A DNA stretch of 64,000 nucleotides, from positions 1,398,277 through 1,462,276 of the forward strand of contig CBDATG010000002.1 in assembly GCA_965200145.1 (NCBI GenBank), read 5' to 3'. The translations under genes and the position numbers were made by a program. Positions 22,115-31,073 of the stretch are shown piece by piece. Every line of letters begins with the position of its first letter. Within the stretch, counting starts at the first letter, position 1. The DNA is from CBDATG01 sp965200145. GTDB taxonomy: Bacteria; Chloroflexota; Dehalococcoidia; Lucifugimonadales; Lucifugimonadaceae. The notes beneath the pieces were generated by a model. It did not search any database. It worked only from the letters and a program-made list of their open reading frames with translations, and had not been told where the DNA came from.

Positions 22115-22686
22115 TTGAACCTGTTCATGGCTGCTTCTATGCCGTCTGTTATGGCTGTGGTGGTGGCTTCGGCGGCGCGTTGGACTGCTAGTTTGAGGTC
22201 TGTCAGTTCGTCTGGCGACGGCGTGCCTAGCACGTGGTCTACTTGGCTGGAGCCAGGGTTCTGCTTGCCTACGCCTATTCTTATGCGTGGGAATTGGTCG
22301 GTGCCGATTTCGCTGATGGTTGATGCTAGTCCGTTGTGGCCGCCTGCACCGCCCTTCTTACGCACACGGATTGTGCCTACTGGCAGGTTGATGTCATCGC
22401 AGGCGACTAGCAGGCGGCTCGGTTCGATGCCGTGATGTTGGAGTAACACGCGTGCCGCCGCACCGCTGCGGTTGACGTACGTCTTCGGCAGTGCGACTAT
22501 GACATCGTGGCATGCTATGCGTATCAATGCTTGGCGGCATATACCGCCATCAGTGAGTCGCGCCCTGTGCTGTTTCAGCAGTGTCTCGGCTACCCACCAG
22601 CCTGCGTTGTGGCGCGAGTCTGCATATTGCGGGCCCGGGTTGCCGATGGCGAGGACTACCCAGCCTCGCGCTCGGTCAACTTGCAC
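22111..22686 (-). CDS. pth: Peptidyl-tRNA hydrolase
   Basis: This enzyme releases peptides from stalled peptidyl-tRNA. Visible motifs: LAIGNPGPQYADSRHNAGWW (substrate-channel Asn and catalytic His), LPKTYVNRSG, ACDDINLPVGTIRVRKKG and GAGGHNGLASTISEIG with FPRIRIGVGK, all standard for Pth. I chose GTG 22686, which gives 191 residues, the family's usual length; an ATG at 22779 would add 31 residues encoded by a tandem repeat. No Shine-Dalgarno sequence is clear for either. The gene ends in the inverted repeat at 22075, convergent with the small membrane-protein gene, and lies directly downstream of ligA on the same strand. Confidence 0.92.
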   Translation of the reverse strand: MQVDRARGWVVLAIGNPGPQYADSRHNAGWWVAETLLKQHRARLTDGGICRQALIRIACHDVIVALPKTYVNRSGAAARVLLQHHGIEPSRLLVACDDINLPVGTIRVRKKGGAGGHNGLASTISEIGTDQFPRIRIGVGKQNPGSSQVDHVLGTPSPDELTDLKLAVQRAAEATTTAITDGIEAAMNRFN

Positions 22687-23010
22687 AGAGTGCGCATCCG
22701 GGTCCGCCGACCGAGACGCGCGTCGGAAGGCAGTCATAGCGTCTGTTGCAACCCCGGCTGTGGCGCTGGCATCTCGCATCGCTCTCGGTCAACTGGCACA
22801 GTCTGCGCGTCTGGGTCCGCCGACCTAGACGCGCGTCGGAAGGCAGTCATAGCGTCTGTTGCAACCCTGCTGGCTGTGGCGTTGGCATCTCGCCTTGCTC
22901 TCGGTCAACTGGCGCAGTCCGCGCATCCGGGTCCGCCGACTGAGACGCGCGTCGGAAGGCAGTCATAGCGTTTGTTGCAACCCTGGTTGTGGCGCTGGCA
23001 TCTGGCCTTC
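22671..23010. repeat. Three tandem copies of a 113-116 base unit spanning the ligA end and pth start
   Basis: Units start at CTCGGTCAACT-like words at 22671, 22784 and 22900. Each contains GGGTCCGCCGAC, the identical word GACGCGCGTCGGAAGGCAGT and a (T)GGC(A/G)(C/T)TGGCATCT stretch; units differ by scattered substitutions and a 3-base insertion in unit 2. On the minus strand unit 3 encodes the last residues and stop of LigA, unit 1 overlaps the pth start, and unit 2 is non-coding spacer. The arrangement looks like a local triplication of the original ligA-pth junction. Confidence 0.85.
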
Positions 23011-25314
23011 CAACGCTCGCTTGAACGCCGCTTCGTCCAGAACGGGTACTCCGAGTCTGTTTGCAGTTGCGAGTTTGCTTCCGGCGTTCGCGCCTGCTAC
23101 AACATAATCTGTCTTCTTTGAGACGCTGCTTGATGCCTTCCCACCCAATGCTTTTACGGCGTTCGATGCCTCGGTGCGCGAGTAAGATTCCAGCGTGCCG
23201 GTAATCACGAACGTCAGACCCTTGATGGGATGGTCAGCCGGCATCTCGGGCGAGTCGTCCTGCATGTTGACGCCTAGCTTGCCGAGTTGGTTGATCAGCG
23301 CAATGTTCGACTCGTTCGTGCACCAGTTGAGGATCGACTCGGCTAGCACGTCACCTACGCCGTCGATGGCTAAGAGGACGTCTTTGTCTGCGTCGATCAT
23401 CCCCTGCATCGTGCGGAAGCACCGCGCCAATGTGGACGCGATCTCGTTACCTACGCCGGGGATGCCGATGCCGAAGATCAGGCGCGCCAACGGCTGTGTC
23501 TTGGACTTGCTTATGCCGTCCAACAGGTTCGTTGCCGTCTTGTTCAGCGTCCGCTCGCCGGCGGTGTCAACGGTCGTCAATCTCTCAATTGCCAACAATC
23601 CCGTGCTGTCGTCAACCAATTGGTAGATGTCTGCGAAGCTGTTGACGACACCGTTGCGGGCAAACACTTGGGACATGACCTCGCCTAACCCCTCGATGTC
23701 CATTGCGTTGCGCGATGCGAAGTGTTCCAGCAGTCTCTCGAACTGTGCGGGGCAACCCGAGTTGACGCAGCGCACAACTGCATCCTCTTCGGACCGCACT
23801 ACCTCGGCGGCGCATGTCGGGCATGTATCAGGGATTGCGTACGGTGCAGACCCGGCAGCGCGCACGTTGCTGTCGGCGGGTCCCACGACCTGCGGTATCA
23901 CATCGCCGGCGCGTTGCACTACTACATCGTCGCCCGGTCGGATATCCTTGCGTCGGATATCGTCTTCGTTGTGCAGTGTCGCGCGCGCTACGGTGACACC
24001 GCCCACTACGACTGGCTCCAGCACTGCGTAAGGAGTGATTGCACCCGTGCGCCCGACATCAGTTTGTATCTGCAACAGCTTGGTTACCGCCTGCTCTGCC
24101 GGGAACTTGTAGGCGGTTGCCCATCTCGGATCGCGCCCGACAGCACCGAGCCGATCTTGCAGGCCAATGTCGTCGATCTTGATGACGATGCCGTCTATTC
24201 CGAAATCGATCTCTTCCCTGACGCCCTGCGCGTCTTGAATTGCAACCAACGCGGCATCGGGATCGGCGCATAGGTTCGTCCATTCGTTCGTCTTGCATCC
24301 CCACTGACGCATCAGTTGCAGGCGTTCTTGGTGGGATTGCGGCAACTCGCCGCCTTCAAACCAGCCCACCGCGTAGAAGTACATGTCTAGGGGTCGCTTG
24401 GCGGTCTCCGATGAATCGAGTTGCCTCAGCGAGCCGGATGCTGAATTCCGTGGGTTCACATAGATCTGCAAATCCACCTGTGTTCGCAACATCGGCAGTT
24501 GCGGGAATGCGCGCCCATCATCTTCCTGTGGCAGTACGACCTGCTTTGGAGCGTGCTGGTTGTATGTTTGCAGGTGCGCGGTCAATGCGCGGCGGTGCGC
24601 GAGCCTTCGCTCACCTATTGCCAGCTCCGACTCGGCGGATTGCAGTGTGCGCCGCAACGCGTTGAGCTCTTTCGACTTGGCGTTCAACCGCTTCGATGTC
24701 TCATTCAGCGGCTCCCTGACTTCTCTAACAGCCTGTCGCTTTGCGTTTTCTTCCCTGCGCTCACGGTTGATGCGATCAAACTCTGAGGTGGGGTAGAACA
24801 CCTCACCGCGCAACTCAATCCTGCGCGGTACGTTGTCGCCGCGCAGACGCAACGGCACGGTGCGGATCGTCCTGACGTTGTTTGTGACGTTCTCGCCGGT
24901 GTTGCCATCGCCGCGAGTTGCAGCCTGCACCAACACGCCATCCTCGTAGACGACCGCTATCGCCAGCCCGTCGATCTTCAGTTCGCACACCATCGGCGCA
25001 GAATCGATCTCCAAGTAGTCGAGCGCGCGTTGGTGCCACGCCCGCAGGGAATCGGCATCAAAGACGTTGCTGAGGCTGAGCATCGGCAGAGTATGCTCCA
25101 CCGTCCCGAAAGCGGTATCCGGCGGCGCACCTACTCTCAGCGTCGGGGAGTCAGGAGTCTGTAGCTCGGGATGTCGAGCCTCTAACTCTCGAAGTTCCCG
25201 CCATAGTGCGTCATACTCAGCATCGGTCAATGTTGGCGCGCTGCGTACGTAGTAGTCATGCGCTGCTGCATTGAGTTTGTCTCGCAGTGTTTGGGCTCTC
25301 GTCTCAGACATCAT
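22963..25314 (-). CDS. ligA: NAD-dependent DNA ligase
   Basis: This 783-residue enzyme seals nicks in DNA during replication and repair using NAD. The N-terminal Ia domain includes YYVRSAPTLTDAEYD; the adenylation motif ELKIDGLAIA has the catalytic Lys at 113, followed by TRGDGNTGENVT and RGEVFYP. The OB-fold follows, then a Cys4 zinc finger (CPTCAAEV, then CVNSGCPAQFE), helix-hairpin-helix repeats (IEGLGEVM, GIGIPGVG, IDGVGDVLAESI) and a C-terminal BRCT domain (GLTFVITGTLESYSR). It is over 100 residues longer than E. coli LigA (671), mostly because of a charged, coiled-coil-like insertion at about 188-284 in the adenylation domain just before IYVNPRNSASGSLRQLD. It diverges from the DUF1015 gene across 89 bases. 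Confidence 0.97.
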   Translation of the reverse strand: MMSETRAQTLRDKLNAAAHDYYVRSAPTLTDAEYDALWRELRELEARHPELQTPDSPTLRVGAPPDTAFGTVEHTLPMLSLSNVFDADSLRAWHQRALDYLEIDSAPMVCELKIDGLAIAVVYEDGVLVQAATRGDGNTGENVTNNVRTIRTVPLRLRGDNVPRRIELRGEVFYPTSEFDRINRERREENAKRQAVREVREPLNETSKRLNAKSKELNALRRTLQSAESELAIGERRLAHRRALTAHLQTYNQHAPKQVVLPQEDDGRAFPQLPMLRTQVDLQIYVNPRNSASGSLRQLDSSETAKRPLDMYFYAVGWFEGGELPQSHQERLQLMRQWGCKTNEWTNLCADPDAALVAIQDAQGVREEIDFGIDGIVIKIDDIGLQDRLGAVGRDPRWATAYKFPAEQAVTKLLQIQTDVGRTGAITPYAVLEPVVVGGVTVARATLHNEDDIRRKDIRPGDDVVVQRAGDVIPQVVGPADSNVRAAGSAPYAIPDTCPTCAAEVVRSEEDAVVRCVNSGCPAQFERLLEHFASRNAMDIEGLGEVMSQVFARNGVVNSFADIYQLVDDSTGLLAIERLTTVDTAGERTLNKTATNLLDGISKSKTQPLARLIFGIGIPGVGNEIASTLARCFRTMQGMIDADKDVLLAIDGVGDVLAESILNWCTNESNIALINQLGKLGVNMQDDSPEMPADHPIKGLTFVITGTLESYSRTEASNAVKALGGKASSSVSKKTDYVVAGANAGSKLATANRLGVPVLDEAAFKRALEGQMPAPQPGLQQTL

Positions 25315-25403
25315 GGTTCGCGGTTACTGTTAAATGAATAGATGGATGGTGCGTTGCGCCATCGGTTTCTTTATATTGTGATATCTGTTTGGAAGTCTGA
25401 GAG

Positions 25404-26834
25404 ATGGCAGAGATACGCCCGTTTCGAGGTTTGAGGTACAACGCGGCGGCGCAAGGTCGCGACCTGGGAGATTACCTCTCGCCGCCGTTCGACACGATCA
25501 CGCCCGAGGAGCAAGCAGAGCTGTTGCACCGCTCGCCGCACAACATCGTACGGCTCGAACTGGTATCGGGCAATGAACGAGATGGCACACGCTATGAGCA
25601 GGTTGCGCGGATCAAGCGGAGCTGGATGGAGCAGGATGTCTTCATGACCGATGCTGAGCCTTCGATGTATGTCGCAGAGGAGGAGTTCGTCTACAACCAG
25701 GTCAAGCAGTTGCGGCGTGGATTCATCGTTGCGGTGCGCCTTGAGGAGTTCGATCGGGGCATCATCTTCCCGCACGAGAACGTTCGGGACGAGTGGGTTC
25801 AAGATCGGGTGCAGATGATGGAGGCTACACGGCATGCCATCAGCCCGTTGCTGGTCGTGTATCAGGATGACATCCGGCACTCGGTCGGCGGTGTTATCCG
25901 CGCAGTTGCGGGCGGTCCGCCGTCGGAGGTCGCCACGATGGCGGGCGGGCACACGCTCCGGCTCTGGCAGCTGACGGACCCGGGTACGCACCAGGTGCTG
26001 ATCGAGCTGATGCGCGGTATCCCGCTCTTCATCGCCGATGGCCACCATCGCTACGAAGCGGCGATGAGGTTCCGCAGCGCGGCGCGCGTCAACGGCGAGA
26101 TCGAACCCGACAGCGCGATCAACTACCGCATGATGCACCTCGTATCGATCGACGAACCTGGCCTCATCACCCGTCCGTTCCACCGCGTGTTGCGCGGCAC
26201 GACGGATGCGCAACATCGCGATATGTTGCGAACTGTCGAGTCGATGTTCGATGTTACGGAGTGGGACAGTGATGGCAGCGTATCCGAGTTTGCCGACGCG
26301 ATCGCCGCGTTGGAGTGCGACGGCGCTGCGTTCGGGATGTGCGGTTTCACCGATGGCAGATTCCTAGTGGCACAGATTGACCGACGCGGGCTGGAGGATC
26401 ACATAATCTCATTCCGACAGGATGCATCGGAAGGCCCCGGGACTGCGAATCCTGGTCTGGTGTCGGCGCTGGACCTGTCGGACTACACGGTGTTGCATCG
26501 GTATGTGTTAGAGCCGGCGTTGCGTCCGCCGATATCGCCTGGCACGAGTGCAGACGATGCAGATGCGAAGGCGCGAGAGATGGTTGAGATGCGGACCGAG
26601 TATCAACACGATCCTGCGCGTGTCGATGCCAGTTTGGCATCATCCGACGCAGATGGCGCGTTCGTGATGCGTTCTGTTCCGATGCAGGAGTTTGTTGAGA
26701 TCGTAAGCCGCGGCGACAGACTTCCGCCGAAAGCCACGAACTTCTATCCAAAGCCCCCGGCGGGATCAGTGTTGCAACCGCTAGACGGAACTGTTGGCAG
26801 TTTCGAGATTCGACCGTATCGGAATCGGGCGTGA
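25404..26834 (+). CDS. DUF1015 family protein
   Basis: A 476-residue cytoplasmic protein of the DUF1015 family (PF06245). It starts with the family's usual MAEIRPFRGLRYN, followed by YLSPPFDTITPEEQ and HNIVRLEL, and carries FIADGHHRYEAAMRFR near residue 215. Family members are common in bacteria near amino-acid metabolism genes and lack an established biochemical role to my knowledge; the conserved DGHHRYE motif suggests a catalytic or metal-binding site. Here the neighbours are ligA (divergent) and thpR (12 bases downstream, likely cotranscribed). The start ATG 25404 has only weak purine content upstream. Confidence 0.88.
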   Translation: MAEIRPFRGLRYNAAAQGRDLGDYLSPPFDTITPEEQAELLHRSPHNIVRLELVSGNERDGTRYEQVARIKRSWMEQDVFMTDAEPSMYVAEEEFVYNQVKQLRRGFIVAVRLEEFDRGIIFPHENVRDEWVQDRVQMMEATRHAISPLLVVYQDDIRHSVGGVIRAVAGGPPSEVATMAGGHTLRLWQLTDPGTHQVLIELMRGIPLFIADGHHRYEAAMRFRSAARVNGEIEPDSAINYRMMHLVSIDEPGLITRPFHRVLRGTTDAQHRDMLRTVESMFDVTEWDSDGSVSEFADAIAALECDGAAFGMCGFTDGRFLVAQIDRRGLEDHIISFRQDASEGPGTANPGLVSALDLSDYTVLHRYVLEPALRPPISPGTSADDADAKAREMVEMRTEYQHDPARVDASLASSDADGAFVMRSVPMQEFVEIVSRGDRLPPKATNFYPKPPAGSVLQPLDGTVGSFEIRPYRNRA

Positions 26835-26845
26835 AGGGTTGCTGA

Positions 26846-27448
26846 ATGGCGTTGGAGGTAATACCCGCGGCGTGGCGCCTGTTCATAGCGGTAGAGCTTA
26901 GCGGGACAGCTCAGGACGAGCTGTTGCGCCGACAGCACGCGCTCCGCCGCTGGACCCGCAGCGGAGATGTGCGGTGCTCAAACAGGCAGTCGCTACATCT
27001 CACGCTGAAGTTCATCGGCAATGTTGCGCCGGCACTCGTCGGGGACCTGAAATCCGAGATATCGGCGGTGGCAGAACGCTCACGGAGCATCAGCCTGCGA
27101 CTAGGTGCCAACGGATGCTTCCCTGGACCGCGCACGCCGCGAGTGTTGTGGGCCGGGCTCGACGGCGACACCCAGCGGCTGGCGGTATTGGCATCGCAAC
27201 TGGAAGGTGCCATCGCCAGACTCCGTATGCCTGATGAGTCGCGCCGCTTCTTCCCGCACATCACATTGGCACGAGTGCGCCTGGGAATGCCCAGATGGGT
27301 CCTGGAGGAGATCGGAGACACCTGGACTGCTGAGCGCCGGCCGGGTGCAGCCGTTGAGGTCGATACCTTGACTCTGTTCAGGAGCCACCTGAAACGCGGC
27401 TTGGCACCGCGATATGAGTCACTACTCACCGCCAAACTGGCAGAGTGA
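26846..27448 (+). CDS. thpR: RNA 2',3'-cyclic phosphodiesterase (2H phosphoesterase)
   Basis: A 200-residue member of the 2H phosphoesterase superfamily; characterised members open 2',3'-cyclic phosphates on RNA ends. Both catalytic H-x-T/S motifs are visible: SLHLTLKFIG (H51, T53) and FFPHITLARV (H138, T140), with RLFIAVELS at the N-terminus and a VDTLTLFRSHL strand near the C-terminus. Length fits the family. The start ATG 26846 lies 12 bases after the DUF1015 stop, so the two probably form an operon. Confidence 0.9.
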   Translation: MALEVIPAAWRLFIAVELSGTAQDELLRRQHALRRWTRSGDVRCSNRQSLHLTLKFIGNVAPALVGDLKSEISAVAERSRSISLRLGANGCFPGPRTPRVLWAGLDGDTQRLAVLASQLEGAIARLRMPDESRRFFPHITLARVRLGMPRWVLEEIGDTWTAERRPGAAVEVDTLTLFRSHLKRGLAPRYESLLTAKLAE

Positions 27449-27539
27449 AACCCGCGCCAGGTGGTGGGCGCCAACCGACGAGGTTGTAAGATGCACAACG
27501 TTAGCGTGCGTGCATCCATAGTTGAGAAAGGGAGTCATC

Positions 27540-29240
27540 ATGACAACACAACGGCCGAACATCATCCTCATCCTCGCCGATGACATGGGTTATTCAGACA
27601 TCGGGTGCTATGGCGGCGAGATCGACACCCCGAACATCGATGCGCTTGCGGGTTCTGGCATCAGGTTCACGCAGATGTACAACACTGCCCGGTGCTGTCC
27701 ATCCCGCGCTTCGCTCCTGACGGGACTCAATCCGCACCAGACTGGAGTCGGGCACATGGTATCGCCGATTGAGAACGCTCCTGCCTATCAGGGTTACCTC
27801 AACGACAACTGCGCCACGCTCGCAGAGGTGCTAGGAGATGCGGGTTACAGGACCGGCATATCCGGTAAGTGGCACGCCGGCGGCGACCCTGCACGCTCTG
27901 ATGAGGGCTTGCCGCAGTTCCAACGTGGGTTTGAGCAGGTCTTCTGGTTCGAAGGCGGCAACGGCTACTTCAATCACACCAAGTTTCACATAGACGGCGA
28001 AACCGTAGACGCATCTGGCAGCGACTACTTGACCAACATGATCAGCGACCATGCTGGGCGCATGATCAACGACATCTCAAATGACGATCGTCCTCTCTTC
28101 CTGCATGTCGCATACACGTCGCCACACTGGCCGTTGCAGGCGCTTGAACGGGACATAGCGAACTGCCGCGGACGCTATGACGACGGTTGGGATGTGCAAC
28201 GTGCCGAGCGGTTCGAGCGCATGAGGGAGATGGGGATCATCGACTCGCAGTGGACGATGTCCCCGCGGGATGAGACCGTGGCCGCGTGGTCGGATGTCGA
28301 ACACAAGGAGTGGGAATCGCTCCGCATGGCAGTCTATGCCGCGCAGGTTGAGCGCATGGATTACGGCATTGGTCGCATCGTGGACGCGCTACGACACAAC
28401 GGCGCGCTAAATGACACGCTGATCATCTTCCTGTCCGACAACGGCGGCTGTGCCGAGTTCCTGTATGAGGACTCAAATTCACCAGACCCATCCCGCGTTA
28501 TCCCGCTGACCCGCGATGGCAGGGAGGTAAAAGTAGGCAACAGCCCGGACATCACGCCCGGCGGCGATGACTCTTACATGAGCTATGACACGCAGTGGGC
28601 GAATGTGTCCAACACACCGTTCCGACGCTACAAGCGCTGGACGCACGAAGGCGGAATCGCAACTCCGCTAGTGGTCTCTTGGCCGAACCGCATCGAGCAA
28701 ACATCGGGACAGGGCAGGATAGAGCACACACCGATACAGCTGATGGACGTGACCGCCACTTGCATAGATGTAGCGAGCGCACCATATCCGACGGAGCGAC
28801 GCGGCCACGAAATCATACCGATAGAGGGTGAGTCGTTCGGTGCCGTTCTAGATGGCAAAGCATGGCAGAAGTCGAAGCCGCTCGCGTGGGAGCACGAGGG
28901 CAACCAGGCCATCCGTGTCGGCGACTGGAAGCTGGTGCGTGAAGCGGGCAGGCCCTGGGAGCTGTACAACCTATCGCGGGACAGGACGGAACTGGATGAC
29001 CTTTCAGCCGGCGAGGGCGATCGTGTAGCGGAGCTGTCAGGCATGTATGCAGAATGGATGGCACACGCGCAGGTTGGAGAGTGGCCGCCGGGCGGCCGTG
29101 GCTCCTGGCAGTTCCCCGGCATGAACGACGATGGCACGTTCAACATGCGCGGCCGCGGGCACATCATCCCAAGAACGTTCGTGCGAGCCGCTGCTGATGC
29201 GGGCGGTCCGGACGCGAACACGCCGCCGACTAGAGGTTAG
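27540..29240 (+). CDS. Type I sulfatase (arylsulfatase-like)
   Basis: A 566-residue sulfatase that should hydrolyse sulfate esters of carbohydrates or aryl compounds. The start ATG 27540 is preferred over TTG 27522 because AGGGAG lies 5-6 bases upstream. Visible: metal ligands in ILADDMGYSD (D14, D15), the formylglycine signature C-C-P-S-R-A-S-L-L-T-G (modified Cys at 52), SGKWHAGG, TSPHWPLQA and FLSDNGGC for metal and sulfate binding, and a C-terminal DWKLVREAGRPWELYNL typical of the family. No signal peptide is visible, so it may be cytoplasmic or exported without a classical leader. Sulfatases are common in marine bacteria degrading sulfated polysaccharides; the substrate here is unknown. 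No sulfatase-modifying enzyme gene is adjacent. Confidence 0.92.
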   Translation: MTTQRPNIILILADDMGYSDIGCYGGEIDTPNIDALAGSGIRFTQMYNTARCCPSRASLLTGLNPHQTGVGHMVSPIENAPAYQGYLNDNCATLAEVLGDAGYRTGISGKWHAGGDPARSDEGLPQFQRGFEQVFWFEGGNGYFNHTKFHIDGETVDASGSDYLTNMISDHAGRMINDISNDDRPLFLHVAYTSPHWPLQALERDIANCRGRYDDGWDVQRAERFERMREMGIIDSQWTMSPRDETVAAWSDVEHKEWESLRMAVYAAQVERMDYGIGRIVDALRHNGALNDTLIIFLSDNGGCAEFLYEDSNSPDPSRVIPLTRDGREVKVGNSPDITPGGDDSYMSYDTQWANVSNTPFRRYKRWTHEGGIATPLVVSWPNRIEQTSGQGRIEHTPIQLMDVTATCIDVASAPYPTERRGHEIIPIEGESFGAVLDGKAWQKSKPLAWEHEGNQAIRVGDWKLVREAGRPWELYNLSRDRTELDDLSAGEGDRVAELSGMYAEWMAHAQVGEWPPGGRGSWQFPGMNDDGTFNMRGRGHIIPRTFVRAAADAGGPDANTPPTRG

Positions 29241-29282
29241 CTCAGTGGGCAGCGAGCATAGTCAGCGCAGGAGCGGCAACTG

Positions 29283-29642
29283 ATGGCGACTTGGCGCGAG
29301 CATCTCGCGATATCCCATCGGTTTCGCGACCAGGGCTTGGCAGAGGTAGAGTCGGGCGACCTGCTGCAGGGTTCAGAGAAGCTCTGGGGAGCGGCGGCGC
29401 ACGCGGTGAAAGCCGCCGCCGAGCAACGCGGTTGGAAGCACAACGGCCACGCCTACTTGCACAAGGTTGTTGATAACATCGTCTTGGACACGGGGGATAG
29501 ACGGTTTAAAGAAGCGTTCAAATCCGCCAATCGCCTACATGTCAACTTCTACGAAAACACACTGGATGCGAACAAAATCAATGATCGGGCGCAAGGTGTA
29601 TTGGATCTCATCGACATGATCGACGCGATTGTCCTGGATTAA
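29283..29642 (+). CDS. PaREP1-like small helical protein, family A copy 1
   Basis: A 119-residue, all-helical protein. Residues 18-48 (GLAEVESGDLLQGSEKLWGA and AAHAVKAAAEQRG) and LHVNFYENTLD match what I recall of the PaREP1/PaREP8 family (PF05942), which has a HEPN-like four-helix layout; no R-x4-6-H nuclease motif is evident. Function is unknown; HEPN-like proteins often act in nucleotide-based conflict or regulation. The ATG follows CAGGAG. It is the first gene of a two-gene A+B cassette repeated four more times downstream. The N-terminal 56 residues are almost identical in all A copies, and the C-terminal half differs. Confidence 0.72.
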   Translation: MATWREHLAISHRFRDQGLAEVESGDLLQGSEKLWGAAAHAVKAAAEQRGWKHNGHAYLHKVVDNIVLDTGDRRFKEAFKSANRLHVNFYENTLDANKINDRAQGVLDLIDMIDAIVLD

Positions 29643-29681
29643 CGTTGATGCGACGCGGACTAGATGCGTTACACTAAAATC

Positions 29682-30035
29682 ATGACCCTTGCAACTACAA
29701 CCGCGACTTCAGCTGACCGGCTGTACGAGTCTGCCATGAGGCAGGTCGAGGCAGGCGAGTTGCGGGATGCCTCCGGCACGTTCTGGGATGCTGCCGTGGC
29801 CGCGTTTGAGGCACTGGCGAAGCGTCGAGGTTGGTCGATATCCAAGCACATGATGTACGAGGATGTGTACGATAAAGTGAGTCCCGAACTTCCTGGCGAC
29901 GCGCTGTTCCGAGGAATGGACAGCGCGCGCATGCTGGAGCGCAACTGGGTTGAGAATTACTACCTGAGCGAATCGTGGGTGCGATTCTGCGCTGAACAAG
30001 TGCGGGATATGATCGACGCGTTGCAATCGGTCTAG
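29682..30035 (+). CDS. PaREP1-like small helical protein, family B copy 1
   Basis: A 117-residue partner of family A, starting at ATG 29682 (MTLATTTATSADRLYESAM); an upstream in-frame ATG at 29664 is not conserved in the other copies. The core GELRDASGTFWDAAVAAFEA and LERNWVENYYLSESW parallels the A protein (GDLLQGSEKLWGAAAHAVKA and LHVNFYENTLD), so A and B are probably ancient paralogues that form a pair. No Shine-Dalgarno sequence lies before it, but a conserved GCGTTA(C/A)ACTAAA(A/G)TC precedes every B start. Function unknown. Confidence 0.68.
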   Translation: MTLATTTATSADRLYESAMRQVEAGELRDASGTFWDAAVAAFEALAKRRGWSISKHMMYEDVYDKVSPELPGDALFRGMDSARMLERNWVENYYLSESWVRFCAEQVRDMIDALQSV

Positions 30036-30199
30036 CACGGAACGGAGAGCGGCAGGATCCGTGCCGCTTCCGCTGACAGACGCATCCGGAGCGTAATAAA
30101 AGACGGGAACTGTGTTACCCAAATCGACGAATACACTAGCAGATGCGCCGCTGAACGTGAGCGATTCGCAGTAGTAGAACGGTGAGTACCCAGCGGCAT

Positions 30200-30221
30200 C
30201 CAACACGCTGTGGCGTGCTGG
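30200..30221 (+). promoter_or_regulatory. Conserved hairpin upstream of A genes (also 31664-31685, 32624-32645, 33503-33524)
   Basis: CCAACACGC, a 4-base loop and GCGTGCTGG form a 9-base stem with one mismatch. It lies 22-23 bases before the ATG of A2, A4 and A5, just ahead of the GGAGGAG or TAGGAG ribosome-binding site, and a degenerate copy lies before the truncated B-like gene. Its position suggests control of translation or transcription of the A gene; it is absent before A1. Confidence 0.5.
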
Positions 30222-30243
30222 AGCTGAGGAGGAGCGGCGGATA

Positions 30244-30603
30244 ATGGCGACTTGGCGCGAGCATCTCGCAATATCCCATCGGTTTCGCGACCGGGGACTG
30301 GCAGAGGTAGAGTCGGGCGACCTGCTCCAGGGCTCGGAGAAGCTCTGGGGAGCGGCGGCGCACGCGGTGAAAGCTGCCGCCGAGCAACGCGGTTGGAAGC
30401 ACAACGGCCATTTCTACTTGCACAAGGTGATCAACGAATTAGCCTCGGTCACGGGGGATGAACGGTTGAATGAGGCGTTTGAAGCCGCCAACCAACTGCA
30501 TGTCAACTTCTACGAAAACACACTGGATGCGAACAAAATCAATGATCGGGCGCAAGATGTATTGGATCTCATCGACATGATCGACGCGATTGTCCTGGAT
30601 TAA
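30244..30603 (+). CDS. PaREP1-like family A copy 2
   Basis: A 119-residue paralogue of the protein at 29283; one substitution in the first 56 residues (R for Q at 17), and several in the second half (FYLHKVINELASVTGDERL, AANQLHVNFYENTLDANK). The ATG is preceded by GAGGAGGAGCGGCGGATA, an ample ribosome-binding site, and by the CCAACACGC hairpin. It is followed 39 bases later by B2. Confidence 0.7.
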   Translation: MATWREHLAISHRFRDRGLAEVESGDLLQGSEKLWGAAAHAVKAAAEQRGWKHNGHFYLHKVINELASVTGDERLNEAFEAANQLHVNFYENTLDANKINDRAQDVLDLIDMIDAIVLD

Positions 30604-30642
30604 CGTTGATACGACGCGGACTGGATGCGTTAAACTAAAGTC

Positions 30643-30996
30643 ATGACCCTTGCAACCACAACCGCGACTTCAGCTGACCGGCTGTACGAGTCCGCCATGA
30701 GGCAGGTCGAGGCAGGCGAGTTGCGGGCTGCCTCCGGCACGTTCTGGGACGCGGTGGTGGCCGCTTTTGAGGCACTAGCAAAGCGCCGAGGTTGGGCGAT
30801 TTCGAAACATATGATGTACGAGGATGTGTACGATAACGTGAGGCCCGAACTTCCTGGCGAGGCGCTGTACCGCGGAATGAACAGCGCGCGCATGCTGGAG
30901 CGCAACTGGGTTGAGAATTACGAGCTGGACGAATCATGGGTGCGACACTGCGCTAAGCGGGTACGGGCTATGATCGACGCGTTGCAATCGGTCTAG
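30643..30996 (+). CDS. PaREP1-like family B copy 2
   Basis: A 117-residue B-family protein (MTLATTTATSADRL start, LERNWVENYELDESW near residue 85, ending MIDALQSV). It differs from B1 mainly at residues 65-105 (DNVRPELPGEALYRGMNS, HCAKRVRA). Same spacing to its A partner as in the other cassettes, consistent with coupled expression. Function unknown. Confidence 0.66.
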   Translation: MTLATTTATSADRLYESAMRQVEAGELRAASGTFWDAVVAAFEALAKRRGWAISKHMMYEDVYDNVRPELPGEALYRGMNSARMLERNWVENYELDESWVRHCAKRVRAMIDALQSV

Positions 30997-31073
30997 CATG
31001 GAGCGGAGCGCGGCGGGATCCGTGCCGCTTCCGCTGACAGATGCCTGCGGTGCGTAACAAAAGGCGACACACG

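Noticed and set aside
22687..22779. Longer pth start at ATG 22779
   Set aside because: It would add 31 residues encoded by the tandem repeat and exceed the usual Pth length; GTG 22686 gives 191 residues.
22671..23010. Tandem repeat considered as a CRISPR array
   Set aside because: Units are 113-116 bases with no constant repeat and variable spacer structure, only three copies, and they overlap coding ends of ligA and pth; no cas genes in the window.
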